Made by a program: the position numbers and the translations under genes
Part shown: positions 1 to 7,865 of the stretch, one piece after another
Numbering within the stretch: position 1 is the first letter of the stretch
Layout of the letters: each line of letters starts with the position of its first letter
The notes under the pieces: model-generated
Database searches by the model: none
The model's input: only the letters and a program-made list of their open reading frames with translations
Told to the model about the DNA's origin: nothing
From: Parvibaculum sp002684405
Lineage (GTDB): Bacteria > Pseudomonadota > Alphaproteobacteria > Parvibaculales > Parvibaculaceae
Direction of reading: 5' to 3'
Assembly: GCA_965140395.1 (NCBI GenBank)
Contig: OZ223207.1
Coordinates: 682,001-746,000, forward strand
Length of the DNA stretch: 64,000 nucleotides

Positions 1-664
1 CCACAGCCTCCAGCACGCTTTCAAACAGGGCCCGGCCATCGGTGCAGCCGTTCAGCTCTTCGATCATGTTTTCGGGATGAGGCATCATGCCGAACACATT
101 GCCGCGTTCGTTGAGGATGCCTGCGATGTCGTTGATGGAGCCGTTGGGATTGTCGCCCTTCGCATAGCGCAGGCCCACGCGGCCTTCGCCTTCGAGGCGC
201 TCGATGGTGGCTTCATCGGCAAAGTAATTGCCCTCGCCATGGGCGACGGGGCAGCGCCAGACCTGGCCTTGCGCATATTTGCGGGTGAAGTCGGTATCCG
301 CATTGGCGGTTTCGAGCATCACTTCGCGGCAGACGAATTTGAGATCCGCATTGCGCATCAACACGCCGGGCAGAAGCCCCGTCTCGCAGAGGATCTGGAA
401 GCCGTTGCACACGCCCAGCACGCGGACGCCGCGTTCGGCAGCTTTCGCCACGGCGGGCATGATATGCGCGCGGGCGGCGATGGCGCCGGTGCGCAGATAG
501 TCGCCATAGGAAAAGCCGCCGGGGACGACGACCAGATCCACATCCGGCAATTCACTATCGGCATGCCAGACCGCGGCGGGACGCGTGCCGGAAATCATTT
601 CCAGCGCATTCAGCATGTCGCGTTCGCGGTTGGAGCCGGGGAAGACGATGACGGCCGATTTCAT
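1..664 (-). CDS. purQ: Phosphoribosylformylglycinamidine synthase, glutaminase subunit PurQ (3' end outside window)
   Basis: Supplies ammonia from glutamine to PurL for FGAM synthesis, step 4 of de novo purine synthesis, in the cytoplasm. The frame is open from an ATG at 664 to the window edge (221 codons). It begins MKSAVIVFPGSNRERD and carries the class I amidotransferase nucleophile Cys86 in GVCNGFQ. The HPENMIEE stretch near the end is close to the family C-terminus, so only a few codons are missing. The start lies 2 nt after the purS stop, so purC-purS-purQ is probably one operon that continues leftward, usually into purL. Identity is secure; the C-terminal end is not seen. Confidence 0.95.
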   Translation of the reverse strand, partial: MKSAVIVFPGSNRERDMLNALEMISGTRPAAVWHADSELPDVDLVVVPGGFSYGDYLRTGAIAARAHIMPAVAKAAERGVRVLGVCNGFQILCETGLLPGVLMRNADLKFVCREVMLETANADTDFTRKYAQGQVWRCPVAHGEGNYFADEATIERLEGEGRVGLRYAKGDNPNGSINDIAGILNERGNVFGMMPHPENMIEELNGCTDGRALFESVLEAV

Positions 665-666
665 GC

Positions 667-912
667 TTACTTCTCGTCCAGCTCGATGGCGTAATTCTCG
701 ATCACCGTATTGGCGAGCAACTGGCGGCACATTTCGTCGAGGGCGGCCTCGGCCTTGGCCTTGTCGGTTTCGGCGAGCTCGACCTCGATGAACTTGCCCT
801 GACGCACACCCTCCACGCCGTCGAAGCCGAGCGCGCCGAGCGCGTGCTGGATGGCTTTCCCCTGCGGATCGAGAACGCCGTTCTTGAGCGTGACTTTGAT
901 ACGGGCCTTCAT
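667..912 (-). CDS. purS: Phosphoribosylformylglycinamidine synthase subunit PurS
   Basis: Small bridging subunit of the PurLQS complex, which channels ammonia from PurQ to PurL. The 81 residues match the family length, beginning MKARIKVTLKNGVLDPQGKA and containing the typical GFDGVEGVRQGKFIEVEL core. ATG start at 912. It is separated from purQ by 2 nt and from purC upstream by about 170 bp containing a paired-hairpin repeat. Family assignment is secure. Confidence 0.95.
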   Translation of the reverse strand: MKARIKVTLKNGVLDPQGKAIQHALGALGFDGVEGVRQGKFIEVELAETDKAKAEAALDEMCRQLLANTVIENYAIELDEK

Positions 913-980
913 GCGGTTTTGATACCTTCCGTTGGTCCGGCATCCGCCAGGAAGCGGAAAACCGTCGATCTGTCTGCTTC

Positions 981-1065
981 GTCATGGCCCGGCTCGTCCG
1001 GGCCATCCACGCCTTGACGGCGTGACAGGAAGACGTGGATGACCCGCATAAAGCGGGTCATGACG
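981..1065. repeat. 85-bp paired-hairpin intergenic repeat, family A, copy 1
   Basis: Two adjacent hairpins. The first arm pair is GGCCCGG/CCGGGCC and the second is GACCCGC/GCGGGTC. The unit opens with GTCATGG and closes with CATGACG. The same 85-bp architecture recurs at 37707-37791 with nearly identical sequence. It lies between purC and purS, so it is transcribed if the two genes share an mRNA. It resembles the palindromic repeats scattered through many Rhizobiales genomes. Confidence 0.85.
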
Positions 1066-1079
1066 CGACTAACCAAGCG

Positions 1080-1841
1080 TCACTTCACCAGCGTCGGGCC
1101 GCGGCGCTTGGGTTCATTCTCGTAGAGAATGCCGAGGCGGCGCGCGACTTCCTGATAGGCTTCGATGAGACCGCCCATATCGCGGCGGAAGCGGTCCTTG
1201 TCGAGCTTGTCGTTCGATTTGATGTCCCAGAGGCGGCAGCTGTCCGGGCTGATTTCGTCGGCGAGCAGAATGCGCATCATGTCGCCTTCATACTGGCGGC
1301 CGAACTCGACCTTGAAGTCCACCAGCCGGATGCCGATGCCGAGGAAGAGGCCGGTCAGGAAATCGTTGATGCGCAGCGCGAGCGCCATCATGTCGTCGAT
1401 TTCCTGCGGCGAGGCCCAGCCGAAAGCGGTGATGTGCTCTTCGGAGACCATCGGGTCGTGCAGTTCGTCCGACTTGTAATAGAATTCGATGATGGAGCGG
1501 GGGAGCTGCGTGCCTTCCTCGAGGCCGAGGCGCTTTGCGAGCGAACCCGCCGCCACGTTGCGCACCACCACTTCAATCGGAATGATCTCGACTTCGCGGA
1601 TCAGCTGCTCGCGCATATTGATCGAGCGAATGAAATGGGTGGGGACGCCGATCTCGTTCAGCCGCGTGAAGACGAACTCCGAGATGCGGTTGTTCAGGAC
1701 ACCCTTGCCCTCGATGACGGCATGTTTCGTCGCGTCGAAGGCGGTGGTGTCGTCCTTGAAATGCTGGACGAGCGTGCCCGGTTCCGGGCCTTCGTAAAGG
1801 ACTTTGGCCTTGCCTTCGTAAACGCGTCTGCGCCGGCTCAT
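1080..1841 (-). CDS. purC: Phosphoribosylaminoimidazole-succinocarboxamide synthase (SAICAR synthase)
   Basis: Ligates aspartate to CAIR using ATP in purine synthesis. The 253-residue protein has the family N-terminus (VYEGKAKVLYEG), the FKDDTTAFD region and the VVRNVAAGSLAKR and LVDFKVEFG motifs, all typical of PurC. The ATG at 1841 is the only sensible start, leaving the conserved Tyr-Glu-Gly-Lys segment at residues 8-11. It is the first visible gene of the purC-purS-purQ run. A 432-residue open frame on the opposite strand is a coding shadow. Confidence 0.96.
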   Translation of the reverse strand: MSRRRRVYEGKAKVLYEGPEPGTLVQHFKDDTTAFDATKHAVIEGKGVLNNRISEFVFTRLNEIGVPTHFIRSINMREQLIREVEIIPIEVVVRNVAAGSLAKRLGLEEGTQLPRSIIEFYYKSDELHDPMVSEEHITAFGWASPQEIDDMMALALRINDFLTGLFLGIGIRLVDFKVEFGRQYEGDMMRILLADEISPDSCRLWDIKSNDKLDKDRFRRDMGGLIEAYQEVARRLGILYENEPKRRGPTLVK

Positions 1842-2212
1842 ATTGTTGAATCCATTCGGTTGGCGCCCCTCGGGCTCATGGGCCTTGAGGGCGAGATGCG
1901 GGGCAGGTCTCTCGATCCGGGCCGCCGGGCCCCGGGAGAAAGGGTCCTTCGGAATCGCCCTTTCGGCAGGCGCAAATTAGCGCAAGGCAGGGGGGGATAC
2001 AATCGGCGCCTTTCGCGGCTGCGTAAAACCTTGTTCCCGGATAAAAAACCTTTCAGAACAATGTCTTATATCTGGTGGCAGGTGGCCGGGTTCAAGGGGT
2101 GGCCCGGCTTGTCTGGTATCGGCGGGCATCCGTACCTATGTCCAGTAATGCGAGCGGGAAATCTGGCCGGATCGGCCGGTCAGTGGCACCCGAGAGATGG
2201 AGCAGCGTCCAC
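1842..2212. other. Divergent intergenic region purC / zeta inhibitor gene
   Basis: This 371-bp stretch must hold the promoters of purC (minus) and the DUF1476 gene (plus). The left half is very GC-rich. An AT-rich patch sits at about 2029-2072, but I could not match a convincing -35/-10 pair there. No RNA gene, riboswitch or second coding frame was recognised. Confidence 0.5.
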
Positions 2213-2530
2213 ATGTCCAATATCGACAAGCGTGGTGAAGCCTATGAGAACAAATTCGCCCATGACGAGGAAACGCGCTTCAAGGCCACGGCCCGGCGCA
2301 ACAAGCTGCTGGGGCTCTGGGCGGCGGAGCTGATGGGGATCACCGGCCCCGAGGCGGAGGCCTATGCACAGGAGGTGGTGGCTGCCGATTTCGAGGAAGC
2401 GGGCGAGGAAGACGTGTTCCGCAAGGTGCGCCGTGACCTGGACGAGAGGGGCGTCGAGCAATCCGACCACCAGATCCGCCGGACCATGGCGGAACTGATG
2501 GAAGAGGCGATCCGCCAGATCACGAGCTGA
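2213..2530 (+). CDS. ATP synthase F1 inhibitor subunit zeta (DUF1476 family)
   Basis: The zeta subunit blocks ATP hydrolysis by the F1 sector in alphaproteobacteria, by analogy with Paracoccus. The 105 residues contain the hallmarks KRGEAYENKFAHDEE, FKATARRNKLLGLWAA and VVAADFEEAGEEDV, which match PF07345 in length and order. The ATG at 2213 fits homologue length; the upstream in-frame extension back to 2075 is not family-like. The 3' end overlaps the convergent TetR gene by 11 bp. Family assignment is strong; the inhibitor function is by homology. Confidence 0.9.
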   Translation: MSNIDKRGEAYENKFAHDEETRFKATARRNKLLGLWAAELMGITGPEAEAYAQEVVAADFEEAGEEDVFRKVRRDLDERGVEQSDHQIRRTMAELMEEAIRQITS

Positions 2531-3254
2531 GTTGAAGGTCGCGCATATCGGCCCGGCCTTCGGTCGCGGCCGATATCAGCGTCGAGGCGAAGCTGTGGGC
2601 GGCGGTCTCCCGGGCCATTTTCTCGGTGAGGCCTTCAATCGCATTGGCAGGTGTCTCGCGCATACGGTGCATGGCCGTCCATGAGATCGTTTCCAGCGCG
2701 ATGCGGGCGGCCAGCTTGAGGTCGGGGCCCGGCTTGCCGCGCCGGCTGACGATTTTCAGCGTGACGGCCGCCAGATCGTCGCGGAAGTCGCCGCGCATGG
2801 CCGCCGCCTGCAGGGCGTCGATTTCCGGTATTTCCTGGGCGAGGCGGTTCATGAGCCAGACGGCGCGGCGGACTTCATGCAGCAGATCGTAGAACTCTCC
2901 GCCGATCGTCCGCAGGTCCGCGGCGCCGGGCTTTGCGCCCTTGCCGAGGGCGGCGGCGAGGGAGGGGAGCCTCACGACTTCCGCCCGCCGGGCGGCGACC
3001 AGTTTCACCGTTTCCTGCATGGAGGGTGCGCGTAGCGGCAGGGTGAGGGTATCCAGCGGCCGCTCGCAGACGCGCAGAATAGCGAGGTGGAGCAGGGCTT
3101 CCTTGCCGGTCACGTAGAGATAGAGGGTGCCGACGGAAACGCCCGCCGCTTTCGCGATATCGGCCATCTGGGCGCGGCGAAAGCCCAGCTCCGTGAAGCA
3201 GTCCACGGCGCCCTCGGCGATCTGTTCCAGACGTTTTTCGCTCTTTTTCCGCAT
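2520..3254 (-). CDS. TetR/AcrR family transcriptional regulator
   Basis: Predicted one-component repressor. Residues 8-55 form the TetR helix-turn-helix (FTELGFRRAQMADIAKAAG, then GVSVGTLYLYVTGKE). The C-terminal ligand domain is long (244 aa overall) and has no recognisable specificity. It is divergent from the PQQ dehydrogenase gene at 3340, and a 15-bp perfect palindrome lies between the two starts, so auto-repression and control of the dehydrogenase are likely. ATG at 3254. The inducer is unknown. Confidence 0.9.
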   Translation of the reverse strand: MRKKSEKRLEQIAEGAVDCFTELGFRRAQMADIAKAAGVSVGTLYLYVTGKEALLHLAILRVCERPLDTLTLPLRAPSMQETVKLVAARRAEVVRLPSLAAALGKGAKPGAADLRTIGGEFYDLLHEVRRAVWLMNRLAQEIPEIDALQAAAMRGDFRDDLAAVTLKIVSRRGKPGPDLKLAARIALETISWTAMHRMRETPANAIEGLTEKMARETAAHSFASTLISAATEGRADMRDLQLSS

Positions 3255-3293
3255 CCCGCTCTCAATCGGAAATCATTGCCTTCCCTTGCAGGG

Positions 3294-3319
3294 TATAATA
3301 TATGAATGAATGGTTCATT
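3294..3319. promoter_or_regulatory. Candidate -10 (TATAAT) and TetR operator palindrome
   Basis: TATAAT at 3294-3299 is followed by the perfect inverted repeat AATGAA-TGG-TTCATT at 3305-3319. This lies between the divergent TetR gene (start 3254) and the PQQ dehydrogenase (start 3340). Its size and placement suit a TetR dimer blocking the dehydrogenase promoter. I could not find a well-spaced -35, so the promoter part is tentative. Confidence 0.55.
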
Positions 3320-3339
3320 ATAAAAATTGGGAAACGGCC

Positions 3340-5319
3340 ATGCGCGCCTTTCGGATTACCGGTGTCTGCGTCCTGCTCTGCCTGCTGATCGCGCCGGCCT
3401 GGGCGGCGGAAGGGGCGGCCGATGTCACGGCGGCCAATGCCACGGCAGACGGGGGATGGGCCTCCTATGGCGGAGATGCGGGCGGGCAGCGCTATGTCGC
3501 GGCGGACGAAATTGCGCCCGACAATGTGTCGAAGCTGACGCTCGCCTGGAAATTCCGGACCGGGGCGCTGGAGGGGAAGTCGGCGAAGGTGCTGGCGCGC
3601 ACGGCTTTCGAGGTCACGCCGATCCTGGCGGCGGGGAGCCTGATTTTCTGCACGCCCTATAATGAGGTGATTGCGCTCGACCCGGCGACCGGCGATGAAA
3701 AATGGCGGTTCGATCCGCATCTGCCGCTGACGCTGCGGCCCGCCAACCAGTATGTCTGCCGGGGTGTGGCCTATTGGAAGGACAGGTCCGCGCCGGAGGG
3801 GCAGGCCTGTTCGGAGCGTATTTTCGTTGCGACCAATCATTCGCGGCTGATCGCGCTCGATGCGCATAGCGGCAAGGTGTGCAACGGCTTCGGCTCGCGC
3901 ATTACGCCCGGTATGGTCGATGCGGGGCCGGACAGGCTTCTGATCTGGCCCGGCGAATTCCAGATCACCTCGCCGCCGGTGACGGTCCGTAATGTGGTGA
4001 TCGTCGGCTCTTCCATTTCGGACAATGCGCGTACCGATGCGCCGTCCGGCGTGGTGCGCGCTTTCGATGCGCGCAGCGGCGAGCCCATCTGGACATTCGA
4101 TCCGCTCGATCCGAACAATCAGGAACCGGGGCTTGCCAAGGTGGGCGCGGCCAATGTCTGGGCGCCCATGTCGGTGGACGAGGAGCGCGGCCTTGTCTTC
4201 CTGCCGACGAGCAGCGCAAGCCCGGATTTCTACGGCGGCGGCCGGCCGGGCAATAATGCGCTTGCCGATTCAGTCGTCGCCGTGGATGTAGAATCCGGGC
4301 AGGTGGTCTGGTCTTTCCAGACCGTGCATCACGATGTCTGGGATTACGACCTTCCCGCGCAGCCGACGCTTGCCACCATCATGCATGACGGCAAGCCGGA
4401 AGATGTGGTCATTCAGGCGACCAAGACCGGCTTTCTCTTCGTGCTCGACCGCGATACGGGCAAGCCCGTTTTCGGTGTGGAAGAGCGCAAGGTGCCGCAA
4501 TCCGACGTGCCCGGCGAGAAGCTGTCGCCGACGCAGCCTTTTCCGGTGAAGCCGCCGGCGCTCATTCCGCAGAAGCTCAAGAAAGGCGGGAGCTGGGGTG
4601 TGCTCGCCTTCGATCAGCTTTCCTGCAACCGCCGTCTTCAGCACTATCGCAGCGAGGGGCTTTTCACACCGCCTTCGCTTCAGGGCACGATCCTCTATCC
4701 CTTCAACGGGGGCGGGGCGAACTGGGGCGGGCTTGCCTTCGACCCGAAGCGCGACATTGCCGTGGTGAACATGAACAGCATGGCGCATGTCGTGACGCTT
4801 ATTCCGCGCGACAAGGTCAAGGGCGAGAAGGAAACGCATGAGGGCGCGGAGATTTCACCGCAAACCGGCGCGCCCTATGGCATGCGGCGCGACCTCTTCA
4901 TGTCGCCGCTGGGACTTCCCTGTACACCGCCGCCCTGGGGCTATCTCATCGGGGTGAACATGAAGACGGGCGAGATCGCCTGGCGCAAACCCTTCGGCAC
5001 GGTGCGCGACATGACGCCTCTTGCGCTGCCGCTGGAATGGGGCGTGCCGAGTTTCGGCGGGCCGCTCGTCACCAAAACCGGGCTCATTTTCATCGGCGCG
5101 ACGATGGACAATTACCTTCGCGCCTATTCGACGAAGACGGGCGACGAAATCTGGAAGGCGCGGCTTCCCGCGGGCGGGCAGGCGACGCCCATGTCCTACA
5201 TATGGAACGGACGGCAATATGTGGTGATCGCGGCGGGCGGCCATGCGCGGGCGGGGACCAAGCTCGGCGATTACATCATGGCCTATGCGCTGCCGGAGAA
5301 GGGCAAGGCCAACAAATAG
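3340..5319 (+). CDS. PQQ-dependent dehydrogenase, periplasmic (quinoprotein glucose/alcohol dehydrogenase-like)
   Basis: Oxidises a sugar, polyol or alcohol outside the inner membrane using pyrroloquinoline quinone. The 659-residue protein starts MRAFRITG and has a Sec signal peptide ending near AWAAEG. A PQQ beta-propeller follows, with repeated blades (GGWASYGGDAGGQRY, VTPILAAGSLIF, VVWSFQTVHHDVWDYDLPAQPTL, GPLVTKTGLIFIGATMD). No CxxCH haem motif and no five-helix N-terminal membrane domain are present, so it differs from membrane glucose dehydrogenase and from quinohaemoprotein alcohol dehydrogenases. Start 3340 is preferred because an upstream in-frame start at 3310 lies inside the operator. 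The following DUF4336 gene is 11 nt away. Substrate is not predictable. Confidence 0.88.
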   Translation: MRAFRITGVCVLLCLLIAPAWAAEGAADVTAANATADGGWASYGGDAGGQRYVAADEIAPDNVSKLTLAWKFRTGALEGKSAKVLARTAFEVTPILAAGSLIFCTPYNEVIALDPATGDEKWRFDPHLPLTLRPANQYVCRGVAYWKDRSAPEGQACSERIFVATNHSRLIALDAHSGKVCNGFGSRITPGMVDAGPDRLLIWPGEFQITSPPVTVRNVVIVGSSISDNARTDAPSGVVRAFDARSGEPIWTFDPLDPNNQEPGLAKVGAANVWAPMSVDEERGLVFLPTSSASPDFYGGGRPGNNALADSVVAVDVESGQVVWSFQTVHHDVWDYDLPAQPTLATIMHDGKPEDVVIQATKTGFLFVLDRDTGKPVFGVEERKVPQSDVPGEKLSPTQPFPVKPPALIPQKLKKGGSWGVLAFDQLSCNRRLQHYRSEGLFTPPSLQGTILYPFNGGGANWGGLAFDPKRDIAVVNMNSMAHVVTLIPRDKVKGEKETHEGAEISPQTGAPYGMRRDLFMSPLGLPCTPPPWGYLIGVNMKTGEIAWRKPFGTVRDMTPLALPLEWGVPSFGGPLVTKTGLIFIGATMDNYLRAYSTKTGDEIWKARLPAGGQATPMSYIWNGRQYVVIAAGGHARAGTKLGDYIMAYALPEKGKANK

Positions 5320-5330
5320 AAGGAAACCCC

Positions 5331-6080
5331 ATGTTTCGTGCGAAGCCCTATGAACCCATCGATGCCCTCAAGCCGGTGGCGGAGGATATCTGGATCGTGG
5401 ACGGTCCTGTGATCCATATGAGCTATCTGCTGGGCTCCAGCATCCCTTTTCCGACCCGTATGACCATTGTCCGGCTTTCCGACGGCGGGTTGTGGGTGCA
5501 TTCGCCGACGGAGCTGACCGACGCGCTGAAGGCGGACATCGAAGCGCTGGGGCCGGTGCGCTTTCTGGTGGCGCCCAACAAGATCCATTACTGGTGGGTG
5601 GGCGACTGGCAGAAGGCGTTTCCCGAGGCGCTCTCCCTTGCCGCACCGCGCGTGGACGAGAAAGCGGGTCCGCATGGCATCAGTTTCGACCGTGTGCTGA
5701 CGAATGAGACCGAACCGGAATGGACGGGCGAGATCGACCAGCTTCTCGTGCCGGGCGGCTATCTCACCGAGGCGGATTTCTTTCACCGGAAGTCGAAGAC
5801 GCTGATCCTCACCGACCTCATCGAGAATTTCGAAGAGGGGAAGGTGGGCGGATGGTTCGGGCGGCTTGCCATGAAATGGAGCGGGGTGATGCATCCGCAT
5901 GGCTCCATGCCGAAGGATCTGCGGATGACTTTTTCCGGGCATAAAGACGACATCAAAAGTGCCGTCGAAACCATGATCGGCTGGGCGCCGGAGCGCATCA
6001 TCATTGCGCATGGACGCTGGTACGAGACGAATGCGGTGGCGGAGCTGCGCCGGGCCTTTGCATGGGCGGGTGTGCGCTAA
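5331..6080 (+). CDS. DUF4336 / metallo-beta-lactamase-like fold protein
   Basis: 249 residues starting MFRAKPYEPIDALKPVAEDIWIVDGPV after an AGAAGGA ribosome site. The order of elements resembles DUF4336, a degenerate metallo-hydrolase fold: an early beta-sandwich (MTIVRLSDGGLWVHSPTELT), FLVAPNKIHYWWVGDW, LILTDLIENF and a C-terminal IIIAHGRWYE. The classic HxHxDH zinc motif is absent; single His residues occur in NKIHYW and IAHGRW. It begins 11 nt after the PQQ dehydrogenase and is almost certainly cotranscribed. Role unknown. Confidence 0.8.
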   Translation: MFRAKPYEPIDALKPVAEDIWIVDGPVIHMSYLLGSSIPFPTRMTIVRLSDGGLWVHSPTELTDALKADIEALGPVRFLVAPNKIHYWWVGDWQKAFPEALSLAAPRVDEKAGPHGISFDRVLTNETEPEWTGEIDQLLVPGGYLTEADFFHRKSKTLILTDLIENFEEGKVGGWFGRLAMKWSGVMHPHGSMPKDLRMTFSGHKDDIKSAVETMIGWAPERIIIAHGRWYETNAVAELRRAFAWAGVR

Positions 6081-6145
6081 GTTCTTGCGTGCATGGTGCT
6101 CCAGACGCCAAACTCTCCTCACAACAAGAAAAGGGAGGAGAGACA

Positions 6146-6925
6146 ATGGGCGACTACAAGAATGTGACGGTGGAACGCGACGGGCCGGTGGCGCTGGTGC
6201 GATTCGACCGCAAGGGCAATCGCAATGCCTTCAATCAGGAAACCATTCTCGAGCTGACGGATGTGGCGCGGCGCTTTCAGGATGATCTGGAGGTGCATGC
6301 AGTGGTGCTGACGGGCACGCGGGAAGCCTTTTCCGGCGGGATCGACCTCAAGGAGCGCTCCACGCGGGACGAAGACGCGGAGGGCGATCTGGAGCGCCGT
6401 CAGGTCTATTACCGTGGCGTGAAGCTCTGCCAGGCCTGGGAGGACATGCCGCAGGTGACGATCGCGGCCATTGAAGGCATGGCGGTGGGCGCAGGCATTG
6501 CGCTGCCGCTGGCGCTCGACTGGCGCGTGATGGGGAAGGACGCCTTTCTCTATGTCCCGGAAGTGAAGATCGGCATCAATCTGCAATGGGGCGCGTTGCC
6601 GCGTCTCGTGACGCTGGTGGGACCGGCGCGCGCCAAGCGCATCTGCATTCTCTGCGAGCGGATGGGCTCGGCCCATGCGCTGGACTGGGGCGTCGTCGAC
6701 GAGCTGGCCGATGACGGCAAGGTGGTGGCGCGCGCGATGGAAATGGCGCGCGAGGCTGCGTCCATGCCCGCGCCCGCCGTGCGCATGGTGAAGGAGGCGG
6801 TGAATGCGACTGCCAATGCGCTGCACAAGGCGGTGAGCTATGCCGATGCCGACCAGAGCCAGCTCTCGTCGAGCTTCACCTCGGCGAAGTCGGAGAGCGA
6901 CAAGTTCGTGAAGAAGACGGGCTGA
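6146..6925 (+). CDS. Enoyl-CoA hydratase/isomerase family protein
   Basis: Crotonase-fold enzyme acting on an acyl-CoA. The 259 residues start MGDYKNVTVERDG after a strong GGGAGGAG site. The oxyanion-hole segments are TREAFSGGIDLKE and GMAVGAGIALPLALD. The acidic residue of the first catalytic position is kept (VPEVKIG), but the second, normally Glu, falls at a basic stretch (ARAKRI), so simple hydratase activity is not certain. It follows the PQQ dehydrogenase/DUF4336 pair by 65 bp and may share their transcript. Confidence 0.88.
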   Translation: MGDYKNVTVERDGPVALVRFDRKGNRNAFNQETILELTDVARRFQDDLEVHAVVLTGTREAFSGGIDLKERSTRDEDAEGDLERRQVYYRGVKLCQAWEDMPQVTIAAIEGMAVGAGIALPLALDWRVMGKDAFLYVPEVKIGINLQWGALPRLVTLVGPARAKRICILCERMGSAHALDWGVVDELADDGKVVARAMEMAREAASMPAPAVRMVKEAVNATANALHKAVSYADADQSQLSSSFTSAKSESDKFVKKTG

Positions 6926-6949
6926 AGAGTCTTCGGCGAGCCACAGGCA

Positions 6950-7031
6950 TCATTGCGAGCGTAGCGAAGCAATCCAGAAACGACAGACTCAGTCGCTGGA
7001 TTGCTTCGTCGCGTAGCTCCTCGCAATGACG
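6950..7031. repeat. 82-bp inverted repeat, family C (CATTGCGAG... type)
   Basis: The ends CATTGCGAG and CTCGCAATG are inverted, and the inner arms AGCAATCCAG and CTGGATTGCT are also inverted, giving one long cruciform around a short centre. It lies between convergent genes (stops at 6925 and 7054). This is a recurrent intergenic repeat type of proteobacteria; only one copy was noticed here. Confidence 0.8.
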
Positions 7032-7053
7032 AACTTTTACTTGAAGGGAATAA

Positions 7054-7788
7054 TCAGGCGGGCAGCGCCTTGGCGCGGAGGCGAGTGGCGATCTGCTCCA
7101 GCGAGAGCAGATGGTTGCCTTCCTTCACCACGTCATAGACGGTGACGTTCACGGCACGCAGCGTCTTGCGGGTGATCGCGCGCGTCTCCGGATGCTCGTC
7201 GAAATCGATAACGTTGACGCAGCAGGTGTTCTGGTCGAGCGCGCAGAAGGTGGAAAGCCCCGTGTCGAGCGCCCAGCCGATGACGAGGCGGTTGATGCCG
7301 CCATGGGCGACGAGGGCCAGCGTGTCCCACGCCGGATCTGCGATCACGTCTTCCAGCGCATTGACGACGCGCGCATTCACGTCCTCGAAGCTGTCGCCGC
7401 CATTGTAGCGCGCGCCCGGCACATGGGCGTTGCGGAAGGAATAGGCGATGTCGTTGAGGTCGGTGATGGCATTGCGGAATTCGGGGTCGCCCTGAAACTC
7501 CACGAAGCGGTCATGCGGTTCGATGTCGAGGCCGCGGCCCTGAAGGATCAGGCTTGCCGTTTCCTGCGAGCGCGGGAAGCTCGACGCCACGGCACGGTCG
7601 AAGGGGATGTTGGCCAGCACCTCGCCGGTGCGGGTGGCCTGTTCGCGGCCCCATTCGGTGAGCGGCACATTGGCCGGGTCCGCCACGCGGTTTCCCTGCT
7701 CGTCCACATAGGACACGTCGCCATGGCGGAAGAGATAGATGCGGCGGCGGCGCGAGCCGTCGAAGGCGGTGCGCAGGAAGTCGGTCAT
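7054..7788 (-). CDS. Histidine phosphatase family protein
   Basis: Phosphoglycerate-mutase-like phosphatase. The phospho-histidine is in IYLFRHGDVS near residue 22. Supporting motifs are PLTEWGREQA, VASSFPRSQETA and the second catalytic His in LALVAHGGINRLV. 244 residues, ATG at 7788. The substrate may be a sugar phosphate, a nucleotide or a phosphoprotein; nothing nearby decides it. It lies just downstream of purB on the same strand, separated by 77 bp. Confidence 0.88.
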   Translation of the reverse strand: MTDFLRTAFDGSRRRRIYLFRHGDVSYVDEQGNRVADPANVPLTEWGREQATRTGEVLANIPFDRAVASSFPRSQETASLILQGRGLDIEPHDRFVEFQGDPEFRNAITDLNDIAYSFRNAHVPGARYNGGDSFEDVNARVVNALEDVIADPAWDTLALVAHGGINRLVIGWALDTGLSTFCALDQNTCCVNVIDFDEHPETRAITRKTLRAVNVTVYDVVKEGNHLLSLEQIATRLRAKALPA

Positions 7789-7865
7789 ATCGGGCCTCGT
7801 GAGTTGCGGTTGGGCCCGAGTATAGGACCGAATATGACGGCGGGGTGAAGGCTTGCCTCGAACGC

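Noticed and set aside
1035..2333. 432-residue open frame opposite purC
   Set aside because: Exact antisense shadow of purC; residue composition (Ala/Arg/Glu/His-rich) and lack of any domain are typical of high-GC shadows.
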